Shown here piece after piece: positions 25,822-34,691 of a DNA stretch of 64,000 nt (within the stretch, counting starts at the first letter, position 1; every line of letters starts with the position of its first letter). Origin of the DNA: Saprospiraceae bacterium. Its GTDB lineage: Bacteria; Bacteroidota; Bacteroidia; Chitinophagales; Saprospiraceae. Location of the stretch: assembly GCA_020629315.1 (NCBI GenBank), contig JAHDDO010000006.1, positions 62,001 through 126,000 on the forward strand, read 5' to 3'. The translations under genes were made by a program, and so were the position numbers. The notes below the pieces were generated by a model. The model was not told the origin of the DNA. It saw only the letters and a list, made by a program, of their open reading frames with translations, and did no database searches.

Positions 25822-26922
25822 GTGAAGATATCAGGATTTAAAGCCGTATTTCCGAATGAAAAGCTAATTCCATCGGTAAGAACATTTACCGAGAATGTTA
25901 AGAAAGACTATCAAAGTCTCAGAAAGAACGGTCTTTTTTACAACACAACTCAGGAAGGAATATTTGTATATAAGATATCATATGCTGGGCAAGAGCATTT
26001 AGGTTTGGTTTGTTGTACCAATGTTAAGTCCTTAGAGGATGGGTCTATTCAAAGACATGAACACACATTGGCAGAGAAGGAGCAGATCATGATCCAATTG
26101 ATGCTTCAGAGAAATGCCATGGTAAAACCTGTTCTTTTGACCTACCCTAAGCAAAAAGAAATCCATGCCTTTTTAAGAGGAGTTTGTAAGAAAAGAAATC
26201 CGATTGCTACATTGAGCTATTCAGAAAGTGAGAATCATAGTTTTTGGAGCTTGATCAAAACTGAAACAACGAAACTGATAAATCTATTTGAGACTAAGGT
26301 CCCCGAAACCATGATAGCCGATGGACATCATCGGTGCTCTACAAACCTGTTAATGTATAAGTCAAGTGGGGAAAAGAAAAAATATCAAAAACTATTTACA
26401 GCTCTCTTCTCTAATGATGAGCTAAATGTACTTGACTTCAATCGAGTCATTAACTTGAAAGCCATGATGAATCCGTTAAACTTTATGGCACGGATATCAA
26501 AATATTGCGATATAAAACCAATTAAGAAAGGAACAAAACCCAAGAAAAAGCATGTCGTAACCATGTACCTTAATAAAGACTGGTATGAACTTAAGTGGAA
26601 AGACAAATATGTGAAGAAGAATAGAAATACGGATCCAGCCCTTTTCAATGACTTAATTTTAAATCGAATTCTAGGTATAGAAGATGTTCGGACAGACACA
26701 AGAATAAAATACTTAAGTGGAGAAGTTCCTCTTGAAAAATTGGTATCCACCACGGATGGTTATGAAGAAGGTGTAGGCTTCTGCATTTTTCCTTTGGATA
26801 TAAATTATATAAATGGAGTCGTAGCAAAAGGGGAGACCCTTCCACCAAAAAGCAGCTATTTTGTACCTAGGCTTCGTAATGGAATAATAAATATGGATTT
26901 CGAACTTGAGTATGCAAAGTAA
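25822..26922 (+). CDS. DUF1015 family protein
   Basis: 366 residues, soluble. The family hallmark IADGHHRCSTNLL is at about 160. The N-terminal GFKAVFPNEKLIPSV and the central FNRVINL segment also fit DUF1015 (HTH-like kinase-annotated proteins, often beside serA or serC). The start is GTG at 25822; no ATG precedes the conserved N terminus. Function is not established. The 3' end overlaps the amidohydrolase start by 11 bases, so the two are coupled. Confidence 0.88.
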   Translation: MKISGFKAVFPNEKLIPSVRTFTENVKKDYQSLRKNGLFYNTTQEGIFVYKISYAGQEHLGLVCCTNVKSLEDGSIQRHEHTLAEKEQIMIQLMLQRNAMVKPVLLTYPKQKEIHAFLRGVCKKRNPIATLSYSESENHSFWSLIKTETTKLINLFETKVPETMIADGHHRCSTNLLMYKSSGEKKKYQKLFTALFSNDELNVLDFNRVINLKAMMNPLNFMARISKYCDIKPIKKGTKPKKKHVVTMYLNKDWYELKWKDKYVKKNRNTDPALFNDLILNRILGIEDVRTDTRIKYLSGEVPLEKLVSTTDGYEEGVGFCIFPLDINYINGVVAKGETLPPKSSYFVPRLRNGIINMDFELEYAK

Positions 26923-28111
26923 TCTGACGCGTTGTTTTTCAGCAGACTGCATTTTTCCGATTGATCAACCGCCCATAGAGGACGGATACATTCTCTTAGA
27001 CCAAACAGGTAAAATTTTAGAATTAGGAAGATTGGTTGATACCAGTCATACCATTGAAAGACATGTACAGGGTATTATTCTACCAGGTCTTGTAAATACA
27101 CATTGTCATTTGGAATTATCGCATTTAAAAGGACGTGTAGAGACAGGGACGGGATTGTTATCCTTCTTAAAGAAGGTGGTGGCCTTTAGAGACACAGACC
27201 CAGAGGAGATCCAGCAAAAAATTGTTCAAGCAGATGCAGAGATGTTTACCAATGGTATTGTTGCTGTAGGAGACATTTCAAACTCCGTTGATACTGTTTT
27301 ATGTAAAGAAAAAAGCCCTATAAAATACTACACTTTTATAGAGATGTTTGACTTTATGCAGCGATCCATGACCCAAGGCACTATAGAACAGTATGAAAAA
27401 GTCTATGCGGCCCATAGTCAGAATAATAAGAACAGAAAAAGTCGGGTTCCTCACTCGCCTTACACGGTAAGTACAGCATTAATGCAATTTATTGGGGACC
27501 ACATTGATCCTAAGGATACCATTTCGATTCATAACCAAGAAACACCAGCCGAGAATGAATTTCTAGAAAAGAAGAAAGGAGACTTTCTATCTTTTTTCTC
27601 ACATTTTGGTTTTGAAAATATTGACCTGGAACCGATTGGAAAACCATCTATTCATTATAGCTTACAGCAATTAAATCCAAAAGCAAAAACACTTTTTGTG
27701 CATAATACAATGACAACAAAAGCGGACATTGAAGATGCACACTCTTGGTCTGATAATGTGTTTTGGGCCACATGCCCTAGTGCAAACCTATATATAGAGA
27801 ACAGGCTCCCAGATTATTCTTCGTTTATAGATACTAGAGCTGTCATGACGATAGGAACAGATAGTTTAAGCTCTAATTGGCAATTATCCATTTGGGAGGA
27901 AATGAAGGTTATTAAAAAGTACAATAGTTATATTGATCATGATACACTTTTTACTTGGGCTACGCTAAATGGCGCTAAAGCACTTTCTTTTGACAACGAA
28001 TTAGGAAGTTTGCAAGTAGGAAAAAAACCTGGGTTAGTGGCCGTAGAACTAGACTATAATAATGGTGATTTTAATATTGAACACACAAACGCTTATAGAT
28101 TAGATATTTGA
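26912..28111 (+). CDS. Amidohydrolase of the cytosine-deaminase/SsnA group
   Basis: About 399 residues from ATG 26912 (a TTG two codons earlier is possible). Metal-site motifs of subtype III amidohydrolases are visible: NTHCHLELSH near residue 65, SIHNQETPAENEF (catalytic His/Glu region), FVHNTM and GTDSLSSN with the catalytic Asp. This fits deaminases acting on purine- or pterin-like rings; Bacteroidota members are often labelled aminofutalosine-deaminase-like. The substrate cannot be fixed from sequence and no menaquinone genes are nearby. Its 3' end overlaps the convergent GSCFA gene by 19 bases. Confidence 0.85.
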   Translation: MQSNLTRCFSADCIFPIDQPPIEDGYILLDQTGKILELGRLVDTSHTIERHVQGIILPGLVNTHCHLELSHLKGRVETGTGLLSFLKKVVAFRDTDPEEIQQKIVQADAEMFTNGIVAVGDISNSVDTVLCKEKSPIKYYTFIEMFDFMQRSMTQGTIEQYEKVYAAHSQNNKNRKSRVPHSPYTVSTALMQFIGDHIDPKDTISIHNQETPAENEFLEKKKGDFLSFFSHFGFENIDLEPIGKPSIHYSLQQLNPKAKTLFVHNTMTTKADIEDAHSWSDNVFWATCPSANLYIENRLPDYSSFIDTRAVMTIGTDSLSSNWQLSIWEEMKVIKKYNSYIDHDTLFTWATLNGAKALSFDNELGSLQVGKKPGLVAVELDYNNGDFNIEHTNAYRLDI

Positions 28112-29091
28112 GCATCAACCCACTGTAATTCCTTACTTAGATCTACATAGGAATAATTTTGTGAAACAGCCATGATTCGCTCTTGTAACAATCGTAGCCT
28201 TTTAGCATTACTTTCTGAATATGGATGTATGGCTTTATGGTCCAATGCCGATTGTAATGAGGAAAACAATTGTATTGCTTCTATACTTTCTTTTGAGAAT
28301 GCCCAATCTACAAACCTGGCCAAGATGTAATCTATGGACTGAGGGTTCGGGTGTACCAAATCCTCCTTGTAAAACCTATAATCCCGCAATTCGTCAATCA
28401 TGATCTCGAAAGCAGGGAAGTAGGCGACCTTTTCAAATTGGGCTATAATCATATCAATAGCAACCCTCAATACTGCTTTACTAAGACTGTTTTCTACCAA
28501 GCCACTTTTAATATGCCTAATCGGACTTATGGTAAGAATCACGGAAAGGGAAGGGTTAATAGTAAACAATTGATCAAACACACTAGAAAACACAGAAACG
28601 ATTTCAGTTGGATTAAGCTGTTTTATTTCAAAGTCCTGTGCAGGTCTTTTATGACAATTGTTTACAATAGACTTTGTGGAAGCTTCCACATGAACTAGAG
28701 ACGTCCCAAAAGTGATGACCAAAACGTCCACCGCCTTTACTTTTTCGTGCAAATGAAGGATCGCGGACTGTATTCCATGTAAGAAATCGTCTTCTTGATC
28801 TTTATTGAATTGACCATGAAAATCATTATGGAAATACAATTCTTGTCCTTTTTGGGCAGTTAGAATACTATCCCCATCTGTATGTAAGGCATATTCTAAA
28901 TGTTTAGCAATACTAATAGGATTATAACTAATTCCGGTTGGATTAATGGAGGCACGAATTTTGGATGATGAACTAAGGCTGGCAAAGTTGTTTGCGAAGC
29001 AAGACCCCAAACAAAGAAATTGTTGCTCATGAAGCAGCTTTTTGGTAAGATTTTCAATCTTAATAGGTGTAAACCATTTGATTGGTGTCAT
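28093..29091 (-). CDS. GSCFA-domain protein (SGNH-hydrolase-like)
   Basis: 332 residues. The eponymous motif LGSCFANN lies near residue 28, with further conserved blocks ITFGTSLVH, TISPIRHIKSG and YFPAFEIMIDELRDYRFY plus the final DLVHPNPQSIDYI. The pattern suggests an SGNH/GDSL-like esterase with Ser from the first block and Asp/His from the last. No signal peptide is seen. The biological role is unknown. The gene converges on the amidohydrolase gene with a 19-base overlap and diverges from the PorP-like gene. Confidence 0.88.
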   Translation of the reverse strand: MTPIKWFTPIKIENLTKKLLHEQQFLCLGSCFANNFASLSSSSKIRASINPTGISYNPISIAKHLEYALHTDGDSILTAQKGQELYFHNDFHGQFNKDQEDDFLHGIQSAILHLHEKVKAVDVLVITFGTSLVHVEASTKSIVNNCHKRPAQDFEIKQLNPTEIVSVFSSVFDQLFTINPSLSVILTISPIRHIKSGLVENSLSKAVLRVAIDMIIAQFEKVAYFPAFEIMIDELRDYRFYKEDLVHPNPQSIDYILARFVDWAFSKESIEAIQLFSSLQSALDHKAIHPYSESNAKRLRLLQERIMAVSQNYSYVDLSKELQWVDAQISNL

Positions 29092-29281
29092 ATAAGTGAT
29101 TCTAATTATTACGATTAAAAAAATATGTTATTTAGAAAGAAGTTTGACGATAACTACCCTTTTTTTTTCGTAGGTTTAAAATTCGTAAGTTTTACTTTTA
29201 ATAAATTGAAACTGTTCGACTTATGACTAGCAGCGAAAATCTAATTTATTTGGAAAGAAGTTGCAAAAAAAATTAATACTG

Positions 29282-30367
29282 ATGGCGTTAAGAAAGAGTT
29301 TTTTTAGTTTGATGTTTGTCCTAATAGGACTGGGTATTTCAGCACAGGACATTCACTTTTCTCAATTTTACATGTCTCCCCTTAACACTAACCCGGCATT
29401 GACGGGTGTAATGAATTGCAATACCAGATTGATCGGTAATTACCGAAACCAATGGGCAGGTATTCTTGGTGGAAATGCATACAATACGTACAGCGTTTCT
29501 TATGACCAGAAAGTGGCTGTTGGACGAACAGATTATTTTGGAATTGGTGGTTCTCTCTGGGCGGATGTTGCAGGTCAGCTTTCCTTTGGAACGACTCAAG
29601 GAAGATTGTCTTTTGCATACAGTAAAAAAATGGGAGGTTACAGAGACAGATCTCATTACTTATCGATTGGTGCGGATGCAGCAGTCAGTCAAAGAAGAAT
29701 TAAGCAATCTGCAAATCAAATTTGGCCAGAGCAACATGACGGTGATGGATTACAAGATCCATCTATTCCGCCACCATCTGTAATTGGTGATTATGATTTC
29801 ATATATGCAGATTTGGCTTTAGGACTTTTATGGTTTAGCATACTTGATAAAGACAATAATTTCTATGGTGGTATTGCACTTCACCATGTTAATCAACCGG
29901 ACGTAACATTTACGACGGACGGTTCTACTGTTGAGCCTTTAGCGAGTAGATTTACGCTTCATGGTGGTGGTCAAGTACTTATTAAAAGAGGAACATACTT
30001 TGTTCCAGGAATTGTATTCATGCGACAAGGAGAGCAAGTTGAGTTAAACTTAGGTACAAGTGTACGATTTGCTCTTGGAAATCAGCGAGTAGTCACTCAA
30101 TCGTGGGATATCGGAATATGGTATAGACATGGTAGAGGTTTTATTCCTGGAGATGCTAATGTAGCAGATGAGGTACGATTTACGCATAGTGATGCTTTAA
30201 TCTTTGCTACTAGGTTTGACTATGATCAATTTGGTCTAGGATTTAGTTATGATTATAATATATCTCAATTAAGACAAGGAGCTGCTGGAAACGGCGCGTT
30301 TGAATTCTCAATCAACTACTACATATGTGGTCCTGAGAAAAGAGCAGTATACTGTCCGAGATTCTAA
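29282..30367 (+). CDS. PorP/SprF-like type IX secretion membrane protein
   Basis: About 361 residues from ATG 29282, with a signal peptide ending at GISAQ. The conserved opening DIHFSQFYMSPLNTNPALTG is the PorP/SprF family signature, and the rest is an outer-membrane beta-barrel. SprF-type proteins dock individual T9SS cargo or adhesins at the outer membrane, and genomes carry many paralogs, usually beside their cargo. No large cargo gene adjoins this copy. A TTG at 29261 would lengthen it by seven residues but spoil the signal peptide. The gene ends before a strong terminator at 30390. Confidence 0.93.
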   Translation: MALRKSFFSLMFVLIGLGISAQDIHFSQFYMSPLNTNPALTGVMNCNTRLIGNYRNQWAGILGGNAYNTYSVSYDQKVAVGRTDYFGIGGSLWADVAGQLSFGTTQGRLSFAYSKKMGGYRDRSHYLSIGADAAVSQRRIKQSANQIWPEQHDGDGLQDPSIPPPSVIGDYDFIYADLALGLLWFSILDKDNNFYGGIALHHVNQPDVTFTTDGSTVEPLASRFTLHGGGQVLIKRGTYFVPGIVFMRQGEQVELNLGTSVRFALGNQRVVTQSWDIGIWYRHGRGFIPGDANVADEVRFTHSDALIFATRFDYDQFGLGFSYDYNISQLRQGAAGNGAFEFSINYYICGPEKRAVYCPRF

Positions 30368-30389
30368 GAATAAAAAGTGTTAAATTAGA

Positions 30390-30421
30390 AGTCCGTGCCT
30401 TACTAGGTACGGACTTTTTTT
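30390..30421 (+). terminator. Rho-independent terminator after the PorP-like gene
   Basis: A 10-bp stem (AGTCCGTGCC paired with GGTACGGACT, one G-U pair) with a 6-base loop is followed by a run of seven T. It begins 22 bases past the PorP-like stop and separates it from the bactofilin operon. Confidence 0.9.
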
Positions 30422-30440
30422 GTCTCAAAAAACTAAGCTC

Positions 30441-30884
30441 ATGTTTGGAAATAATAAGAAAACAGAACCCAACAACATCTCCAATGCCAGCAACCATCAA
30501 AGTTCAGGAGGAACAAATAGCCTTGTTTCTGGCACCAATGTCACAGGAACAATCATTGCTACAAATGATATTAGAATTGATGGTTCTCTAGAAGGAGAGT
30601 TACGATGTGAAGGACGGGTTATCATCGGAAAAGATGGTAAAATAAAAGGTGAAATTCAATGTCAAAATGCAGTTATTGAAGGTCAGTTCGAAGGTAATTT
30701 GACGGTGAAGGATACATTGCAAGTAAAAGAATCAGCACGAATTATGGGTGATGTAAACACGGGCAACTTGATGGTTCAGTCTGGCGCAGCCTTTGATGTT
30801 AGCTGTGCAATGGGTGGAGAAAAGATCAAGTCAATTAATTCAGAAACCAACGAAACGATTGCCTTAAAGAAGTCAAATGCCTAA
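30441..30884 (+). CDS. Bactofilin
   Basis: About 147 residues from ATG 30441. The Ser/Asn-rich N-terminal tail is followed by a right-handed beta-helix domain (about 30-130) with the bactofilin repeats IRIDGSLEGELRCEGRVIIG and KIKGEIQCQNAVIEGQFEG. Bactofilins polymerise into nucleotide-free filaments used in cell shape, stalk and chromosome organisation. A TTG at 30420 in the terminator run is in frame but an unlikely start. The 3' end overlaps atpZ by 8 bases. The bactofilin-AtpZ pairing is common in Bacteroidota. Confidence 0.95.
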   Translation: MFGNNKKTEPNNISNASNHQSSGGTNSLVSGTNVTGTIIATNDIRIDGSLEGELRCEGRVIIGKDGKIKGEIQCQNAVIEGQFEGNLTVKDTLQVKESARIMGDVNTGNLMVQSGAAFDVSCAMGGEKIKSINSETNETIALKKSNA

Positions 30885-31086
30885 GCCATCATCTACGGAT
30901 GGAAAACAACAGTTTTTAAAGTATACTGGGTGGGGATTTCAATTCTTTGTGACCTTGTTTATAGCCGTTTATGCAGGTAAACGTGTAGACAATTACTTTG
31001 GGTTTGAGACTCATTGGATGATCATGCTTTTTGTATTCCTTGTCTTATTTGCACAGTTTTATAAACTAATAAAGGACCTAGCTTAG
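30877..31086 (+). CDS. atpZ: AtpZ/AtpI-family small membrane protein
   Basis: 69 residues with two transmembrane helices (about 17-35 and 44-62), separated by the short loop AGKRVDNYFG. This is the AtpZ/AtpI layout: members aid F1F0 ATP synthase assembly or Mg/Ca transport and normally head the atp operon. Here the next gene is another small membrane protein and then the strand switches to ftsH, so atpB and the remaining subunits are elsewhere. The start overlaps bactofilin by 8 bases. Confidence 0.85.
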   Translation: MPKPSSTDGKQQFLKYTGWGFQFFVTLFIAVYAGKRVDNYFGFETHWMIMLFVFLVLFAQFYKLIKDLA

Positions 31087-31464
31087 ATGGCATATTCTAG
31101 ATTTTTCATAGTAATGATGATAGCAACGATAGTGGCTTCATTGCTGTTTTATGGCCTTAGCTACGCTATTCCTATGCTGGTATTCAGTGATCTTTTTTGG
31201 TGGAGCGTGGCCCTTTTTATTGTTCTGTCATTTATAATCTTTATAGCTTCAAAGTGGCAGATTAGAAGGGGTACAAAAGGCGCATTCGTCTCTGTTGTGT
31301 TGTTCAATGTTATCTTGAAGCTAATACTATGCTTTGGTTTAGTATATGCTTATGTTCAAGACAATAACCCTTTATCTAAATGGTTTATAGTCCCGTTTTT
31401 AATAAGCTATGTAGTATTTACTATAGCTGAAACCTATGCACTCACACGAGTATCTGCAGAATAA
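31087..31464 (+). CDS. Four-helix membrane protein in the AtpI position
   Basis: 125 residues with four hydrophobic helices (about 5-27, 35-57, 66-88 and 98-118). It begins immediately after the atpZ stop. In other Bacteroidota a protein of this size and topology stands between atpZ and atpB and is annotated as an ATP synthase I-like or hypothetical protein; I place it there by position and topology only. It may act in c-ring assembly or be unrelated. The gene ends 14 bases from the convergent ftsH stop. Confidence 0.75.
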   Translation: MAYSRFFIVMMIATIVASLLFYGLSYAIPMLVFSDLFWWSVALFIVLSFIIFIASKWQIRRGTKGAFVSVVLFNVILKLILCFGLVYAYVQDNNPLSKWFIVPFLISYVVFTIAETYALTRVSAE

Positions 31465-31478
31465 AAGTCATTTCGAGG

Positions 31479-33446
31479 CTAGCCTAACACTTCTTCGTCT
31501 CCAGGTGCTTGTTCTGGAGCTTCGTTACTATTCTCTTCTTCAATGACTTCTTGTTCGAAAGGCCTTTTTCCAATGAGTTTTTCTACATCAGATTTTAAAA
31601 TAACCTCCCTTTCAAGCAATGTTCTGGCTATTATATTAAGCTCGTTTCTGTGCTTAGTCAATAAATCTTGAGCCCGAGTATATTGAACGTCAATCATGCC
31701 TCGAACCTCATCATCAATAAGCTTTGCAGTCTCATCTGAATATGGTTTGCTAAAGTTATCTTGTGACATTCCATAGAATGAGACGTTACCAACCTTTTCA
31801 TTCATTCCATACACAGAGATCATGCTATAGGCCATTTTAGTGACTTGGTCTAAATCATTTTGAGCGCCAGTTGATATTTTATCGAACACTATTTTCTCGG
31901 CAGCTCTGCCTCCTAAAGTCATACACATGCGATCTTGTAGTTGCTCAGTACGAGTAATGTATTCTTCTTTCGGAAGGTATTGCGCATAACCCAGTGTTCC
32001 TATACCCCTAGGGACAATTGTAACCTTAACCAAAGGAGAGGCGTGCTCTAAAAACCATCCACAGATAGCATGACCAGCTTCATGGTAGGCAATAATTTCT
32101 TTTTCTTTTGGTGATATGATTTTATTCTTTTTTTCAAGTCCACCAATAACTCTATCTAATGCATAGTTAAAATCATCAAGATCAACAGCTTTCTTATCTC
32201 TTCTCGCGGCAACCAAGGCAGCCTCATTACACACATTAGCAATGTCTGCACCCGCAAACCCAGGCGTCATCTCAGCTAGTTTATCTGAGGTAACCTCATC
32301 ATTTATTTTTATTGACTTCAGATGAACTTTGAAAATTTCTTCTCTACCTTTTAGGTCTGGTCGATCAATACCAATTTGTCGATCAAATCTACCAGGGCGG
32401 AGTAAAGCCGTATCTAGAACATCGGGGCGGTTAGTTGCTGCCATTAGAATTACACCTTTGTCTGTCGAAAAACCATCCATTTCTACTAATAGCTGATTTA
32501 AGGTATTTTCTCTTTCATCGTTTCCTCCTTGAACAGCCCCTTTACCCCGTGCTCTACCAATAGCATCTATCTCATCGATAAATACGATACAAGGTGCTTT
32601 TTCACGAGCCTGTTTAAATAAATCTCTTACCCGAGAAGCTCCAACACCTACAAACATTTCAACAAAATCTGAACCGGACATTGAAAAGAAAGGAACACCG
32701 GCCTCTCCAGCAACCGCTTTTGCAAGAAGGGTTTTACCTGTACCAGGAGGGCCTACAAGTAAGACTCCTTTAGGAATCTTGCCTCCAAGTGCGGTATATT
32801 TTTTTGGATTTTTCAGAAAGTCCACAACCTCCATAACCTCTTCTTTAGCTTCGTCAAGACCTGCCACATCTTTAAAAGTGACATTTACTTTGGAGCTATT
32901 ATCAAAAAGAGTGGCTTTAGACTTTCCTATATTGAATATTTGTGAGCCGGGGCCAGAGCCACCAGTGGTAACCCGTCTCATAAAGAATAACCATAGCGCA
33001 ATTATTAAAAACACAGGCAATAGCCAGCTTAGAATATTCCCTAAGTAGTTCGGTCGTTTTACATGAAAGTATTCTATTTGAGACTCTGCGTTTGTTTCAT
33101 TGTGTTTATCTAATAACTCGGCAAATTTCCCAACGTCTCCAAAGTCTAATCTAAAGTGAGCACTCTTAACAGAGATAGGGTTATTCTGTTTTATGTGTTC
33201 GTAAGAATCGTGATTATCCTTGTTAATGTAAATTTCTGCAAAGTCATTGTTAATAATATCAATTCGTTCAATATGATCTTGTGCAGCAATATTTAAAAAC
33301 TGAGACTTAGGAATCTCTTTAGTTGTATTGTTAGTATATAAAAAAGCATTTACACATATGATGAAAAATATGATCAATCCATAGATCCAATATGTATTGA
33401 AATTTACTTTTTTATTATTTGGTGTATTATTATTTTCTGTGCTCAT
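31479..33446 (-). CDS. ftsH: ATP-dependent zinc metalloprotease FtsH
   Basis: About 655 residues from ATG 33446 (the in-frame upstream start at 33479 is less likely). Two transmembrane helices (about 20-38 and 140-157) flank a periplasmic domain. The AAA domain has Walker A GPPGTGKT at about 232-239, Walker [12 protein letters not shown] and the SRH with RPGRFDRQI. The protease has the zinc motif HEAGH. A Glu-rich tail ends the protein. FtsH degrades membrane and short-lived cytosolic proteins. It follows rsfS on the minus strand with a gap of about 60 bases. Confidence 0.97.
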   Translation of the reverse strand: MSTENNNTPNNKKVNFNTYWIYGLIIFFIICVNAFLYTNNTTKEIPKSQFLNIAAQDHIERIDIINNDFAEIYINKDNHDSYEHIKQNNPISVKSAHFRLDFGDVGKFAELLDKHNETNAESQIEYFHVKRPNYLGNILSWLLPVFLIIALWLFFMRRVTTGGSGPGSQIFNIGKSKATLFDNSSKVNVTFKDVAGLDEAKEEVMEVVDFLKNPKKYTALGGKIPKGVLLVGPPGTGKTLLAKAVAGEAGVPFFSMSGSDFVEMFVGVGASRVRDLFKQAREKAPCIVFIDEIDAIGRARGKGAVQGGNDERENTLNQLLVEMDGFSTDKGVILMAATNRPDVLDTALLRPGRFDRQIGIDRPDLKGREEIFKVHLKSIKINDEVTSDKLAEMTPGFAGADIANVCNEAALVAARRDKKAVDLDDFNYALDRVIGGLEKKNKIISPKEKEIIAYHEAGHAICGWFLEHASPLVKVTIVPRGIGTLGYAQYLPKEEYITRTEQLQDRMCMTLGGRAAEKIVFDKISTGAQNDLDQVTKMAYSMISVYGMNEKVGNVSFYGMSQDNFSKPYSDETAKLIDDEVRGMIDVQYTRAQDLLTKHRNELNIIARTLLEREVILKSDVEKLIGKRPFEQEVIEEENSNEAPEQAPGDEEVLG

Positions 33447-33506
33447 AGTCTGTAATCTATCTGCTTCAAACAATAACAAGTTTGTTCAAGCTTTCGTTTA
33501 CTGTTG

Positions 33507-33893
33507 TTAAAGATTTTGGTATTCGGTAATCTCTGCATCCCCCCACAGTTCTTCAAGGGCATAAAACTCTCTTGACTCCGGATGAAATACATGAACTATG
33601 GTATTAAAGTAATCAACTAACACCCATGTGGTGCTATTTATTCCTTCCCTATGCAACGCTCTTTGACCTATTTCCGTTTTTGTTCTTTTTTGAATATTAC
33701 CAGCAATAGCATTTATCTGTGTGGATGAGTCTCCTTCACAAATAATAAAATAGTCAGCTGGAGCATCATCTAAGGATCGTAAATCTAATTTCAGGATATT
33801 TTTACCTTTTATATCTTGAATGGCGTCTACAATAAGATCATTAAGCGCTTCTATATCAGCAACGAATTCTTCTTTAACTTTAGCTCTGTTCAA
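33507..33893 (-). CDS. rsfS: Ribosomal silencing factor RsfS
   Basis: 128 residues, the usual length. It binds ribosomal protein L14 and blocks subunit joining. Family motifs: DLRSLDDAPADYFIICEGDSSTQ, then ALHREGINSTTWVLVDYFNTIVHVF, ending with REFYALEELWGDA. The start is TTG at 33893: no ATG or GTG lies between it and the conserved region, and upstream sequence is non-coding. It diverges from birA across about 60 bases, and is followed by ftsH, a pairing seen in many Bacteroidota. Confidence 0.95.
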   Translation of the reverse strand: MNRAKVKEEFVADIEALNDLIVDAIQDIKGKNILKLDLRSLDDAPADYFIICEGDSSTQINAIAGNIQKRTKTEIGQRALHREGINSTTWVLVDYFNTIVHVFHPESREFYALEELWGDAEITEYQNL

Positions 33894-33953
33894 ATGTTAT
33901 CTTTAAAGTGGAACTATAAAAATACGAATATTACTCGTTGAAATCCATAGCAT

Positions 33954-34691
33954 TTGGACAAGGACATAGAATATATCTACCTAGCGGAAACACAATCTAC
34001 CAATCAGATAGCCACGGCATTTCTAAATGAAGCAAAGATAAGCCCGCCTAGTTGTATTTATACATTTAATCAGACATCAGGAAAAGGACAATTTGATCGT
34101 AGTTGGTATGGAGGAAGGAATAAAAATATTTGTCTGACAATGGTATTACAATTTGTCGGATTACCGGTTCAATACCAGCTTAGGTTGAATAAAGCCATTG
34201 CCTTACGATTACGGGCTTATTTCCAGACCATTTCAGGTATAGATATGAAAATAAAGTGGCCTAATGACCTATACGCTGGGGATAAGAAACTAGGAGGTTT
34301 GCTTATTCAAAATTCTATAGTCAATAAGGAGATCGCATATTGCATTATAGGTGTTGGGGTGAATATAAATGAATTGGAATTTCCGCCCTCTTTACCAAAC
34401 CCAGTGTCTTTATTAGGCTTGACAGGTAAAGAGTGGGACCTAATCGAGCTGATTAAGGGAATAACCAATCAACTGTGTTTTGGTACAGAAGAAATAATTC
34501 ATGGAATCCACTTAGAAGATCAATACAACAAGCATTTATTTAAATATCAGCAATCTTGTTCTTTTATTACTAAGGATGGAGTGGTGGTAACTGGAAAAAT
34601 AAACGGTGTAGACGATAAAGGCTTTTTACACCTTATTAGCGAGGACGAACGCCATACCTTTACTTTTGGCGAGGTACAAATGATCATATGA
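33954..34691 (+). CDS. birA: Biotin-[acetyl-CoA-carboxylase] ligase
   Basis: 245 residues, catalytic domain only, with no N-terminal helix-turn-helix, so it is a non-regulatory BirA. Motifs: ETQSTNQIA, the biotinyl-AMP loop SGKGQFDRSWYG (equivalent to GRGRRGR), IKWPNDLYAGDKKLGGLLI and IGVGVNIN. It attaches biotin to carboxylase carrier protein. The start is TTG at 33954, the only start codon ahead of the conserved STN region. The stop overlaps the cinA start by 4 bases (ATGA). Confidence 0.94.
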   Translation: MDKDIEYIYLAETQSTNQIATAFLNEAKISPPSCIYTFNQTSGKGQFDRSWYGGRNKNICLTMVLQFVGLPVQYQLRLNKAIALRLRAYFQTISGIDMKIKWPNDLYAGDKKLGGLLIQNSIVNKEIAYCIIGVGVNINELEFPPSLPNPVSLLGLTGKEWDLIELIKGITNQLCFGTEEIIHGIHLEDQYNKHLFKYQQSCSFITKDGVVVTGKINGVDDKGFLHLISEDERHTFTFGEVQMII

